A program made the position numbers and the translations under genes. The notes beneath the pieces were generated by a model. That model saw only the letters and a program-made list of their open reading frames with translations. It was not told the DNA's origin and searched no databases. This document shows, in pieces, positions 30,232-40,394 of a stretch of 64,000 nucleotides of DNA. Source of the stretch: Saccharomycopsis malanga (lineage: Eukaryota > Ascomycota > Saccharomycetes > Ascoideales > Saccharomycopsidaceae); contig CP025322.1 in NCBI GenBank assembly GCA_004014935.1, positions 3,100,001-3,164,000 on the forward strand, given 5' to 3'. Within the stretch, counting starts at the first letter, position 1; each line of letters starts with the position of its first letter.

Positions 30232-30340
30232 CAAAGAACATCCAAGAAATATCCAAGAAATACCCAAGAAATATCCAAGAAATATCCAAGAAATATCCAA
30301 GAAATATCCAAGAAATATCCAAGAAATATCCAAGGATTCC
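30232..30340. repeat. Tandem array of 11-bp unit
   Basis: Unit CCAAGAAATAT repeated about eight times with one single-base variant (CCAAGAAATAC), plus degenerate units at both edges. It lies about 440 bp upstream of PHO84. Confidence 0.92.
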
Positions 30341-30777
30341 GCCTTTTCTTGGCTGGACTTCAAGAGAATTGGCAACGCCCATTTATAATCCTCTATACCA
30401 AGCTTGATAATTAACAATTATCAAGTCTTTACTTGAATATATACCTTGGGCAAACGGCACCACCCACCACGTTTTGCTTTCCGGCCAGTTTTACTTTTAT
30501 GCACGTGACCTGCAGGTCGGAATAGAAAGAGTATATGCAATGTTCCCGATTAGGCAACCACGTTGCATACTTTCTTTTTTACCAGTATGATAGTAGTTGG
30601 TCGAGATGTTTCGGCGTATCTTTGGCTAGTAAAAGCGAAGGATACTTTTAATTTTGAGCCATTCAATTTGAATTTGGTAATCTAGGCAAACAATCGATTG
30701 CATATAAATTGTAAAGTGTATCCCTTTATTTCTTACCTTTTTTTTTCCGGTTTATACATCATCAGAAATCATAGTTT
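30341..30777 (+). promoter_or_regulatory. PHO84 promoter with three Pho4-type E-boxes
   Basis: CACGTG at 30502-30507 and CACGTT at 30468-30473 and 30559-30564 match the high- and medium-affinity sites of the phosphate regulator Pho4. They lie 210-310 bp before the start codon, the usual place in S. cerevisiae PHO84. A T-rich tract precedes the ATG. Phosphate-starvation induction is inferred from these sites. Confidence 0.65.
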
Positions 30778-32472
30778 ATGGACATTATGGCTGAGAAGAC
30801 TACTGTTGAGGCTGGCAAGACTGCCGGAGGAAATGCTGTATTCCACAATTATAATAATGATTTTGCACACATCACTGATCCTTTGGAGAGAAGAAGATTA
30901 GCTTTGGAGAAGATTGACAACACCAGTTTTGGCTGGACCCAAATTAAGATTATTCTTGTTGCTGGTACTGGATTTCTCTGTGATTCGTACGATATTTTTG
31001 CTATCAACTTGGGAGTTTCCATGCTTGCGTATGTCTACTGGGGTGGGGATATTCCATCATCCACCAGCACGTTATTGAAGGTATCGACCTCTATTGGTAC
31101 TGTGATTGGACAAATTGGATTTGGCGCTATGGGTGATATCATTGGAAGAAAAGGGGTTTATGGTTTGGAATTAATGATTATGATATGTGCTACTTTGATC
31201 CAGGTTGTTTTGGGCAAATCCCCTGCCATCAACTTCACTGCCATTTTCACCTTTTGTAGAATCATCATGGGCATTGGTATTGGTGGAGATTATCCATTGT
31301 CTTCTATCATCACTTCTGAATTCTCTACTACTAAATGGAGAGGTGCAGTGATGGGTGCAGTGTTTGCCAATCAAGGATGGGGTCAATTAATCGCTGGCAT
31401 TGTTGCCTTGGTCAGTGTTGCAGGCTACAAGAATGCTTTGGACACCACTCATTGTGATGCTGACTGTATCCATGCTTGTGATGTCATGTGGAGAATCTTG
31501 ATTGGTTTCGGCTGTGTTCCTGCTGTTGCTGCCTTGTACTTTAGATTGACCATTCCTGAATCTCCTAGATACACCTTTGATGTTGTCAATGACATTGAGC
31601 TTGCTGCTGCTGACACCCAACATTTCCTCAACGGCAGAATGGGAAATGCCAAGGAAGAGGAAATTGAAGAATTGAGAGCCACTGAAACTCACAACGAAGA
31701 AATCATCTCTCCGCCAAAGGCTTCTTGGAAAGATTTTGTCGCCCACTTTTCTCAGTGGAAGCATGGAAAAATCCTCATTGGTACTGCTGGTTCTTGGTTT
31801 ATGTTGGATGTTGCCTTCTACGGTTTGGGCTTGAATAGTGCCACCATCTTGCAAACCATTGGTTTTGCTTCCTCCAAGAACATCTACAAGAAATTGTACA
31901 ATTCTGCTGCCGGCAACTTGATTTTGATCTGTGCTGGTTCCATTCCAGGTTACTGGGCTTCTGTCGCTACCATGGATACTGTAGGAAGAAAACCAATCCA
32001 ACTTTTTGGCTTTGCCATTTTGACCGTTCTTTTCTGTATCATTGGCTTTGCTTATCACAAGATTGGCGAACATAGTCTTTTGGGATTGTATATCATTTGT
32101 CAGTTCTTCCAGAACTTTGGTCCTAACATGACCACTTTTGTTATTCCTGGTGAATGTTTCCCTACCAGATACAGATCTTCTGCTCACGGTATTTCTGCTG
32201 CCTCTGGTAAAGTCGGTGCCATCATTGCCCAAACTGCTCTTGGTACTTTGATCAACCACGGTTGTTCTAAAGAAGACAAAAACTGTTTCTTGCCTCATGT
32301 CATGGAGATTTTTGCTCTTTTCATGTTGCTTGGCTTTTTCCTTTCGTTCCTTATCCCAGAAACCAAGAGAAAATCCTTGGAACAATTGTCTGAAGAATTG
32401 CACGGTGAAGTCGACCCAAGCAAATTGTCTAACCAAAGCTACGGTAGTGAAAACTCTGAAAAAGCTGTTTAA
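30778..32472 (+). CDS. PHO84: High-affinity inorganic phosphate:H+ symporter Pho84
   Basis: 564 residues of the MFS phosphate:H+ symporter family. After a short hydrophilic N-terminus, TM1 reads FLCDSYDIFAINLG. The family signature GGDYPLSSIITSEF lies in TM4, followed by WRGAVMGAVFANQGWGQL. A conserved central loop separates the two halves, and TM11-12 carry RSSAHGISAASGKVGA. The C-terminus is hydrophilic and Ser-rich. The transporter imports phosphate at the plasma membrane; in S. cerevisiae it also acts as a phosphate sensor. I read the whole gene codon by codon: strongly biased toward preferred codons, TTG for Leu and no CTG. The first ATG (MDIMAEK) is used; Met4 is an alternative. Confidence 0.95.
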   Translation: MDIMAEKTTVEAGKTAGGNAVFHNYNNDFAHITDPLERRRLALEKIDNTSFGWTQIKIILVAGTGFLCDSYDIFAINLGVSMLAYVYWGGDIPSSTSTLLKVSTSIGTVIGQIGFGAMGDIIGRKGVYGLELMIMICATLIQVVLGKSPAINFTAIFTFCRIIMGIGIGGDYPLSSIITSEFSTTKWRGAVMGAVFANQGWGQLIAGIVALVSVAGYKNALDTTHCDADCIHACDVMWRILIGFGCVPAVAALYFRLTIPESPRYTFDVVNDIELAAADTQHFLNGRMGNAKEEEIEELRATETHNEEIISPPKASWKDFVAHFSQWKHGKILIGTAGSWFMLDVAFYGLGLNSATILQTIGFASSKNIYKKLYNSAAGNLILICAGSIPGYWASVATMDTVGRKPIQLFGFAILTVLFCIIGFAYHKIGEHSLLGLYIICQFFQNFGPNMTTFVIPGECFPTRYRSSAHGISAASGKVGAIIAQTALGTLINHGCSKEDKNCFLPHVMEIFALFMLLGFFLSFLIPETKRKSLEQLSEELHGEVDPSKLSNQSYGSENSEKAV

Positions 32473-33441
32473 ACATTTTCTCTCTTTCTTTCCTCCTTTT
32501 TGTTTTTGATTTCTTTTCAAGTTCATTTTAGTTTATAGTTCCGTTCATCTTTTATGCCTATAGTTTAATCTTTCATTTTGGCTCGTTTAGCAAATTTCTA
32601 GATTGCATAATTAACAAATAGATTTTCCAGTTGATTCGTAAAGAGCTACTTTATACTGATTTTTGCTCGAGCGTAAGTTATATTTTTGATTTGAACTGAA
32701 GATTGAATAAGCCTGGCAAAGGCAAACAACTCACACAATAAAAACAAGATAATGTCTACAAACGTTCTTAGAAACAATAAAAAATGGCAGATTTCGATAA
32801 ATAACCTTTTCAAAAAAATATATGAAGAGCAAAACAACTTGGAGGATGGATTAGAGTTATAAGTAGCCGATGGGACAGACTTGTTGGTGTATATTGTAAA
32901 GTGGAAATCAAACAATGTGTTATTGGAGAACGCTTACTGATGATGGTTCTTCCAGCGGTGAATCAACGGTAAATGGGTCCAATGAGACAAATATATTAAG
33001 GTATATATAAGCGATTTAATTGAAAGTCATTCAAAGTTGGACTTATCTAGACGTTCCCGTAATTACTACATAGTGTTCAAAGTATTCTTTGAAAATACTT
33101 GGTTAAATGCATCACTATTCTCTTTACAATTCGCATTGCTGAGAAACTGTTTATACTAGGATTGATTCCAAGTCCTTCAACGCGTTTAAATAAACTTCTG
33201 GTCACTCCTCTCCTAAAAATTGTTCCACAGTGGCATCGCAAGATTTTCACTATCTGGACGGCTTTCCGTTTTAGCATTTTTCTTCTAGGAATCGATCATC
33301 TCATCATAAAGTTTCATATATTCAACAGTACAGCGCTGAACAGTTGCAAAAGGCAATATCAGCAAGCCAAGGAACCCGAAATGACATACATGGCGATATA
33401 ATATGCCATAAAAGAACTACGCATGCTATTGAACTTTCATA
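32473..33441. other. Intergenic region after PHO84
   Basis: PHO84 3' region (T-rich 32473-32600) and about 800 bp of A/T-rich sequence. A 100-codon frame at 33099-33401 starts at TTG, not ATG, and shows no known motif. No repeats recognised. Confidence 0.45.
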
Positions 33442-34101
33442 ATGGCCACCACGGTTGAGCATTCAATGAACCACCATCTCAGAACTGTCCAGGCATTCTT
33501 TCTCAATCTTTCACAGAACATTGCCGTGATCTGTTTTGGGTGTTGCTGTGCTGGAGTGAAACGAAAACATAAGAGCAACAATGTCAGGAATCCAGTTTCA
33601 CGCACTACCATAAGAGACCCTTACAATATCTTTTATAATGAAGCCCAGGAGACTGGAAACAGTAATGAACTTGACCAACTTCTTGGACATTCTGACTTTA
33701 GTGGAAGTGAAACTCAAACAGCAATTCATTTGTATAGTGCGGTTAATAATGATACTGATGATATTGTTTCATTTATTTCTGATCAATCTGTCGATTCCAA
33801 ACTCAAATTTCCTCAAAACTTTTTGAAAATGTTCAATTGGTATACAGACAACGACAACCGAAGGGCCAATTACCAACAATTGCATTCCATACGGTTGAAT
33901 AATACCAAACAAACCATACGTCATCAGAGGTCGTTCACATCAAACAGCGCTGGAACTAGTAGCGACCGCTCTAGTATCTCCTCAAGAGCTTTCCTTTTAG
34001 AAGGCATAAATAAGAACAATATGGAAGATAATCGACTTGTAGAAGACGTGAACTTTGACCGCTTGTTGACCAACAGTAGCAAGTCAACATTTGATAGTTG
34101 A
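33442..34101 (+). CDS. Unrecognised 219-residue protein with Cys cluster
   Basis: I do not recognise this protein. An ATG at 33442 opens 219 codons ending in TGA. Residues about 20-40 are hydrophobic and contain FGCCCAGVKRKHK, a Cys cluster next to a basic stretch that could be lipidated or act as a membrane-proximal anchor. The rest is hydrophilic, rich in Asn and Ser (NSAGTSSDRSSISSRAFL), with no recognisable domain and probably disordered. The length, the single intact frame and its place between two real genes support it being a gene. A fast-evolving clade-specific protein is likely. Confidence 0.55.
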   Translation: MATTVEHSMNHHLRTVQAFFLNLSQNIAVICFGCCCAGVKRKHKSNNVRNPVSRTTIRDPYNIFYNEAQETGNSNELDQLLGHSDFSGSETQTAIHLYSAVNNDTDDIVSFISDQSVDSKLKFPQNFLKMFNWYTDNDNRRANYQQLHSIRLNNTKQTIRHQRSFTSNSAGTSSDRSSISSRAFLLEGINKNNMEDNRLVEDVNFDRLLTNSSKSTFDS

Positions 34102-34562
34102 TTTTTTTAATGTTTTTTTTTTTGTTTTGTTATGTTCTGTTTGTATGTTATCATATTGTATTCATTTGCTAAATGCGTTGTAAATTGTGTTTTACGTTTG
34201 GTAATATTCTTTCTTCCTTGATCAGACACTGATCTTATATATAGTTTAGCTAAAATTCCACAGATTTACAGCCAGATCTGTCAGTTATAAATATCATTTC
34301 ATTCAACCTTACCTGGTTGAAAGACCCGATAAAAAAATCGGTCACACATAATTATTCAAAAGCTCTTTTTGCTAAATTCCCGTAAAACAGTTTACTGGGT
34401 ATTTGGTATACCCTATTATTCTTCTGGATATAAAAGATGAAATACAAAATTTATCAGCCAAAACCCATCAGCCATACACATTCCATTAATGCTACAAATC
34501 AATCAAAACCCATCAGCCATACACAACTACAAACTAAGCGTGAATTATATACGATTATTATT
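34102..34562. other. Intergenic region with short direct repeat
   Basis: T-rich 3' region of the preceding gene, then the direct repeat AAAACCCATCAGCCATACAC at about 34460 and 34506. No gene seen. Confidence 0.5.
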
Positions 34563-34630
34563 CCTATAATCGATGTCAGATACGAAACTGATATTTAGTG
34601 GGCTCGAAATATAAGATATTATTATTATAC
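34563..34630 (+). repeat. SINE-like family 1, tail fragment
   Basis: GATACGAAACTGATATTTAG, GTGGGCTCGAAATATAAG and ATATTATTATTAT match the 3' end of the family. A G-rich block (34644-34680) follows directly. Confidence 0.65.
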
Positions 34631-34789
34631 ATGTCAAATTGCAGGGGTGAGAGGGGTGGGTGTCTCCGAGCGCCCGGGGGAAATTGCGACTATTAGTCAA
34701 TATCATCATATTTTGAAGAGCTTTTATTTTACTAAAACTCCACCGGCTACTGTATACTTGCAGTTTATTTGATTTTTCGAATAGACAAT

Positions 34790-36553
34790 ATGTTGAGTTA
34801 TCGAATTGCAGAGGTTGGACGGCGCAATGTTATGACGTCAAGTCAAAAGACATCATCCACTGTGAAAATAAGGACATTAATACCAAATGACAAATTACGT
34901 TATTTCTCTAATAAAGTATTGGCCAGTCAACGAACGAGCCATCTGGCACGCCGAAATGAGTTCCATGTTACTGAGCTTCCTTTGAACGTGGACCATACAA
35001 CCACTGACCATAATTATATCAAATACTTGGCCGAAAACTTGCCAGAGTTGGGCCCATATCCTACCTATTCTAAATATGTGAATCCGCTCCATTTTTACCA
35101 GAACACAGTGATGAGCAAGTGGCTAGCCAAGAAACCCCATCCGGTGACGCTCCGGCAGTTGGCAAACTTTGGAAAAAAGTTGACCAAGGAAAAGGTCATT
35201 TCCTCTGCCAATTTTGTAAGAATGGAAATTGGCATCAGAATAGCAAAAAAACTCAAGGACCTACAAGTGCTACCGTATGCAGCAGTATCCAACCACCATC
35301 TAGTGAGGGTCTATGAGAGTTATTACAATATTTTCGAAACATTTCGAAAACAGCGTCCAATCACTACTTTAGAAGAAAACGACGAGTTCTGTAAGTCCTT
35401 GCTGAAAATGCTCAAAGACAACTTGTTGAGTTTGCCCCATCTTATCATGGGCGCTTTGGAATGCTCGATATTGAAATCTATGACCCCTCAACAGCTAGAC
35501 GAGTTCATGTCTTCCACATTAAGAGCCAGAATCTCACGAAGATTGATCTGCGAGGAACATTTATCACTCACTGACAATTTTAAGACGGCAAACGTTGACA
35601 AAGACGACTTAGATTACATTGGAGACGTGTTCTACAAGTGTTCTGCCGTGGAAAACTTGCAATTTTGCGCTGACCAAATCGTGCAAAACTTCCAGGCCTC
35701 TGGTTTGTTTCCACCAGGCTTTCTCATGCCTGATTTAGTGATTGAGGGCGAAGATGTAAAGTTCCAGTTTATGGTGACTCATTTACATTATTTGTTTGGT
35801 GAGATTTTGAGAAATTCGTACGAGTCAACAATGAGCAACTTTATTTTCAGTAATGGTGACAAATCAAGCGATTTCTTCAAGACCAACAAACCTCCTCCTA
35901 TTGTGGTGACCATAGTGAGCAATAAAGAGACCGTCAACTTTAGATTCAGCGACCAAGGTGGAGGGGTCAAAAGTATGCCTATAGAACAACTATGGTCTTT
36001 TGCTAAAGACGAGAAAATCACCAGACAATCGCTTCGCAACTTTCATAAATTGCCTGGTCTTCAGTTTGCAAATGATTACAATCCTATCACTTACGATGGA
36101 AATGATACTGAGTTACACACCGCAAACTATATAGACCCATACAAGAATAAAAACCCACAGTTTTCTGGCTCCTCATTGGACCAGCAAAACCCATCTTTGC
36201 AACCTCCTTCATCATCTAAAGAGCTCAACATGCAACAATCTTCTCAAGAACTACACGGTAAAAGCTCAGCTCGCGAAGAAACTAGAATGAATAATTCTTT
36301 GGGAAACACTTCTCTTGGTGGTCATTTCAATGACACAACATATTTCAAGACAAACGTGCAAAACTCGTTGAAAAACTTGATGGAACGTCCTTCAGCTTTT
36401 AAATTAAATTTGGGTCTTGCCATGTGTAAGGTCTATGCAGACTACTGGAACGGCAACATATTGATGAACTCGTTGGAAAATTATGGTACAGATACGTATT
36501 TGACATTGCAACGGCTAGGAATCAATGACGAGCTCCGTTTGGATAAAGCTTGA
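34790..36553 (+). CDS. Mitochondrial pyruvate dehydrogenase kinase-like protein (Pkp1/Pkp2 family)
   Basis: 587 residues from ATG at 34790; the open frame upstream begins only at TTG. The N-terminus (MLSYRIAEVGRRNVMTSSQK) is basic and suits mitochondrial import. The helical BCDHK domain includes PHLIMGALE. The GHKL ATPase motifs are an N-box HYLFGEILRNSYEST (about 330-345), G1 FSDQGGGV (about 384) and a C-terminal LNLGLAMCKVYADYWNG. Between G1 and the C-terminal box lies about 120 residues of Ser/Asn/Gln-rich insertion, where these kinases normally have a short ATP lid. The family phosphorylates and inactivates pyruvate dehydrogenase E1. The length is greater than S. cerevisiae Pkp1 (394) or Pkp2 (491). 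Which paralogue it is cannot be told. Confidence 0.87.
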   Translation: MLSYRIAEVGRRNVMTSSQKTSSTVKIRTLIPNDKLRYFSNKVLASQRTSHLARRNEFHVTELPLNVDHTTTDHNYIKYLAENLPELGPYPTYSKYVNPLHFYQNTVMSKWLAKKPHPVTLRQLANFGKKLTKEKVISSANFVRMEIGIRIAKKLKDLQVLPYAAVSNHHLVRVYESYYNIFETFRKQRPITTLEENDEFCKSLLKMLKDNLLSLPHLIMGALECSILKSMTPQQLDEFMSSTLRARISRRLICEEHLSLTDNFKTANVDKDDLDYIGDVFYKCSAVENLQFCADQIVQNFQASGLFPPGFLMPDLVIEGEDVKFQFMVTHLHYLFGEILRNSYESTMSNFIFSNGDKSSDFFKTNKPPPIVVTIVSNKETVNFRFSDQGGGVKSMPIEQLWSFAKDEKITRQSLRNFHKLPGLQFANDYNPITYDGNDTELHTANYIDPYKNKNPQFSGSSLDQQNPSLQPPSSSKELNMQQSSQELHGKSSAREETRMNNSLGNTSLGGHFNDTTYFKTNVQNSLKNLMERPSAFKLNLGLAMCKVYADYWNGNILMNSLENYGTDTYLTLQRLGINDELRLDKA

Positions 36554-37387
36554 TGATTGCCAAATTTGAAATGGTAATGTCTTTGGTTATTCGTAGGATA
36601 TTTACGAAAAGGCAATTGGCGTTATATGTGAATAGGAAACTTACTATACGAACAATACAACTAATATACATATATAGTCTTTATTGTATTTACATGACGC
36701 TGCTTAGCCGTACTTGTAAAAACAATAATTATTACCAAGAAAATACCAGAATAATATAAAATGATACGGAAATGTGGATCTTGTTTGTGGAATCCAAAGG
36801 TGTCAATATCGAAACGTTTTTCAATATTAGATCGAAGAGTGATAATTCTTCGTCCATAGCAGACTTTTATTCATCCATACCAATTCTTGACAATTATAGA
36901 AACAATTGCATATTCAGAGCTCTGTAAATATCAATTGTGACTATGGCTAAGCGATTTTTCAGGCAGTTGCACTCATTTATATCAATGTTGGAAAGAGATG
37001 ATAGGTGGATAAATAAGAATTTTACCATAGTGTAGCGAGTAGCCCATATAGCTTCTCCACGACAATGCCAGTTCTTCAACATTTAAACCCTATTAGGAAT
37101 CATGGATTATTCAAATCCATGGTTTGATCCAAACAATGAACCCTATAAGATATATAGAAATAAAAGTGACAATGCAGTTTATGGTCCATATCAGAATAAT
37201 AACAATCTTACTAGCTTATAATTGTTCAAATCAAACTAAAACATCAATTTATAAAGGTTGTAAACAAGCTAAATCATAAAACATTTTATGGAAATAAAAA
37301 TCAAGAGCAAAATAGAATCAGCAACAAAAAGCATTTGACAAAGACTGATAAAAAGTAAATAAAAAGAAAAAAATTGAGTAAATCGTG
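36554..37387. other. Convergent intergenic region
   Basis: A/T-rich sequence between two convergent genes. No gene, tRNA-like repeat or array recognised. Confidence 0.5.
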
Positions 37388-38950
37388 TCAAAGACGGTAT
37401 TTAAAGTAAGGGTTTTTGTCACCCATTTCAGCCAATTGTCTGCCACTGTAGTGTTTGTATTTACCTTCGAGAATATCGTTTTCTCTTTTCTTGTTGATTT
37501 TATTGTAAGATACAACCAAGACGGAAAGAGCAACAAAACCCATACCGATGAAACCCAAACTGATGGCGTGACCAAGCACGTAGTGAGGACCGTCTTGAGT
37601 TCTATAGAAGTTGGAGCCAAAAGCACCACCAAAGTTACCCAAGCTGATTTGTAGGGCCATTCCTACGGCTCTTTTATAGTCGCCAGACAAGTTGTTGGCC
37701 ATCCAGGACACAACCGCTGGGAAGCCAGGATACATTCCAGAAGCTGCGATGAAAACGCCAGCAAAAATGGCGCCTGGAGATTTTACAGGGTCACAGCCTA
37801 TGGCAATGGAGTAACCTACAGCCATTGTGAGCAAATTTAAAAGAATAAATGGAGAACGTTTGCCCCATTTGTCGGCGAAATACGCCTGGACAACCGAAAC
37901 GATGGAAGCGCAAATGTAGATTGGAATGGACAACAACTGAGCTTTTGCACTGGTGTAACCAAGGTTGACAATGATGGTGGGCAAAAACAAGGCAATTCCG
38001 TAGGTTGGAGCAACAATGGCATAATAAACCAAGACGTGGACATAAATCTGCCAATCAAGGAACGCTTGTTTGGCGTATTTCCAGCCTTGTTCCTTGACTT
38101 CGGACTCAAAGAAACTGGAATTATGGTCTTCAAGACTGGCGTCGGTGTCGGTGTTACTGTCATGTTCTAAACTATACTTTATATACTCACGTTCTTCTTC
38201 GGTTAAGAAACTAGCGGTGTCTGGATAATCGTGGATGAAAAAAAAGGAAATACAAGCTACAACTACAGTAAGTAAGCCTTCTAAGATCAAGATCCATCTC
38301 CAGCCAGCCAAATTGCCTACTCCGTCCATTTTAGCAATGCCAAACGCTAGAATCCCAGAAAAGGCGCCAGCACAGCTGCTTGCGGCATAATACAAACTCT
38401 GTCTAAACTGCAAATTGCTTCTCCGATACCAATTGGTCAAATAATAGGCAACTCCCGGAAATAGGCCTGCCTCAGTGACACCTAAGAAAAATCGACAAAC
38501 AACCAAACCGTGGTAGTTTTGCACAATTCCCATCAAAGTCATACAAATACCCCATGCCACCATAATGGTAGGGAGCCAGATGGACGGTTTCGTCATTTTT
38601 AAAATCATGTTGGAAGGAACTTCAAAAACACAGTAACTAATAAAAAACACAGTAAGAGCTACATTGTACTGGTTGCCTTTCAAGTTCAAATCTTCGGCTA
38701 ACCCTTCAATCTTGGCATTTCCTATATTGCCTCTGTCAAGATACGCTAGCAAATAAAGAAGAGCGAGCAATGGAAGAATGTGAATGTCACATTTTCTCAT
38801 GAGCTTCTTATCGTCGATATTAGGAAACTTTTCTTGCGGAGTGAGTCTGGTTCTTCTGGTTGAATCGCTGAGAGCCGTTGAAGTACGCTCGACCTTCAGC
38901 TCAGAATCCTCAAGATACGCATCGCGAGCTTTTACTTGGTAATCTTCCAT
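37388..38950 (-). CDS. MFS permease of the allantoate/nicotinate (Dal5/Tna1, ACS) family
   Basis: 520 residues from ATG at 38950. The motif LAYLDRGNIGNAKIEGL in TM1-loop is diagnostic of the fungal anion:cation symporter group. GVTEAGLFPGVAYYLTNWY in TM4 and the motif-A-like FADKWGKRSP in the cytoplasmic loop support it. 12 membrane segments, hydrophilic N- and C-termini. Members import nicotinate, allantoate, pantothenate, biotin precursors or related carboxylates across the plasma membrane. The substrate cannot be read from the sequence. A prominent imperfect palindrome lies about 290 bp upstream (39244-39299). Confidence 0.9.
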   Translation of the reverse strand: MEDYQVKARDAYLEDSELKVERTSTALSDSTRRTRLTPQEKFPNIDDKKLMRKCDIHILPLLALLYLLAYLDRGNIGNAKIEGLAEDLNLKGNQYNVALTVFFISYCVFEVPSNMILKMTKPSIWLPTIMVAWGICMTLMGIVQNYHGLVVCRFFLGVTEAGLFPGVAYYLTNWYRRSNLQFRQSLYYAASSCAGAFSGILAFGIAKMDGVGNLAGWRWILILEGLLTVVVACISFFFIHDYPDTASFLTEEEREYIKYSLEHDSNTDTDASLEDHNSSFFESEVKEQGWKYAKQAFLDWQIYVHVLVYYAIVAPTYGIALFLPTIIVNLGYTSAKAQLLSIPIYICASIVSVVQAYFADKWGKRSPFILLNLLTMAVGYSIAIGCDPVKSPGAIFAGVFIAASGMYPGFPAVVSWMANNLSGDYKRAVGMALQISLGNFGGAFGSNFYRTQDGPHYVLGHAISLGFIGMGFVALSVLVVSYNKINKKRENDILEGKYKHYSGRQLAEMGDKNPYFKYRL

Positions 38951-40204
38951 TTCCCAGTTATAACACGGATGGCAAACTAACTAAATAACCGCTGGTACTT
39001 ATATTCAAAAAATGATAGATAATGGCGCTTGAAAAATCGCTTTTTGGGTGCTAGTTGGAAAGTCCCAAAAAACTCAAAACCAGCTTACCAAAATGTCGAG
39101 ATCAACACTCTTTATATACAATTTCAATATACAATAAATCTATCTAACTTGAGATGCTAATACTGAAGCTAGTCGAGAACGCTGCAGCTCTCAGGTGTCT
39201 ATCTAATGTTGGGACGTATGCGGGCCGTTCAAAGAGGGGTTGCGGGGCACATGAGACCCAGCCGTACACTGTACGACTGCGGTGGGTCCCCATGTCCCAC
39301 TTTTCCAACTACAGGAATTTAAGGTTTTGTAAAGTCTACTGATGTCATAAGTTTTACTGTTTGGCAACAATCTCCGACAATTTACTGTAATCATAAATCA
39401 GAACCTTTGATATTTTTTTTGTCATTTCTTTTTCCTTGTGCTGTTTTGCTTTTATCAAATTTGCTATCAACATGTTATTGTTTACTTTCGTGTATCGGAA
39501 ACTAGCAAACTTGATCCGAAAAATAGACAAGTTATCTCCCAGACATTACATACTGCAGTAGTCCCGTCCCGCAACGGCCAGTGTCACTTCTGCAAGCAAG
39601 AACTGCGTGCGGGGCTCTTTGATCTGGACTGGACCACCTTGGTTATCCGTTTATTTCCGGACTAAGAGGCCCCCACGTCAATGCAACTTAAATTGCTAAG
39701 CGCACGCCTGTTATCTAATGACAGTATGTATGGGATTTTTTACGAGATAAGCAATGTTTAAGCGTGAAGGTATTATAGGTTTATATTAGTAATATGGAGA
39801 TATTAGTGAAGGAGAGTAAAAGGGTGAATATAAAATGTTAAAATCTGATAGAAGCTTGTAAAAGAACAGTGTAAGCGAAAAGAGGAGAAGCTGTGAGGGT
39901 AGCTAATAACAGTGGAGTTGGTAATACAGTAAAAAGCCAAGTAGTGGGTAGCTTATTGTTAGTTATATATTGTAATAATACAGTTAGTTTGTTTCTTTTA
40001 CAATTGGGTTTTAATATTTCTTGGTTTTGCAGTTGTTTCTTATCGTTTCTTGGCGTATTTTATAGAATATTTATGGTGATTATCATTAATGGACGACCAG
40101 GGACGACCGCTGGGAAGATGGCTAGTAGTAAAGAGAAAAAGGTCTGGTATATTCTATATATGACTTGATGTACAACTCAATATGAATCAATTATTATTAA
40201 AAGG
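38951..40204. other. Promoter region and gene-free stretch with hairpin
   Basis: Contains the permease promoter, the imperfect palindrome at 39244-39299 and a GC-richer patch at about 39540-39665. At 40070-40145 there are traces of a SINE-like head (CCGCTGGGAAGATGGCTAG, GAGAAAAAGGTCTGG). No gene supported. Confidence 0.45.
39244..39299. promoter_or_regulatory. Imperfect inverted repeat (hairpin-forming)
   Basis: Arms GGGGCACATGAGACCCAGCC and (reverse complement) GGGACATGGGGACCCACCGC converge on a near-perfect CGTAC-ACT-GTACG core. With small bulges the arms pair over about 25 bp. This is GC-rich in an A/T-rich spacer. It could be a regulator-binding dyad or an RNA hairpin; neither is proven. 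Confidence 0.5.
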
Positions 40205-40325
40205 ACATGATTGGGGTTTTCTTCACAGTGTTTTGCCAAGTCTCTTTAGAAATAACGCGTATATACGAAACTAACATACTAATAATAATAATAATATCAT
40301 ACATTTGAAGCCCAGTACATATCTA
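40205..40325 (+). repeat. SINE-like family 1, two tails joined head-on
   Basis: Plus-strand body GGGTTTTCTTCACAGTGTTT, AACGCGTATATACGAAACTA, then an AAT run and an inverted tail (ATATCATACATTTGAAGCCC). As at 28845, a plus and a minus copy meet at their microsatellite ends. Confidence 0.65.
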
Positions 40326-40394
40326 ACATACTTGATGATAATTTATCTATTGTGAATGCTCAATCTATTTCTAAATGTTCAATATTTATTCAAG

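Noticed and set aside
31387-32526. 379-codon open frame antisense to PHO84
   Set aside because: Lies wholly over the conserved PHO84 frame, with Asn/Ser/Lys-rich content expected from an antisense reading of biased codons.
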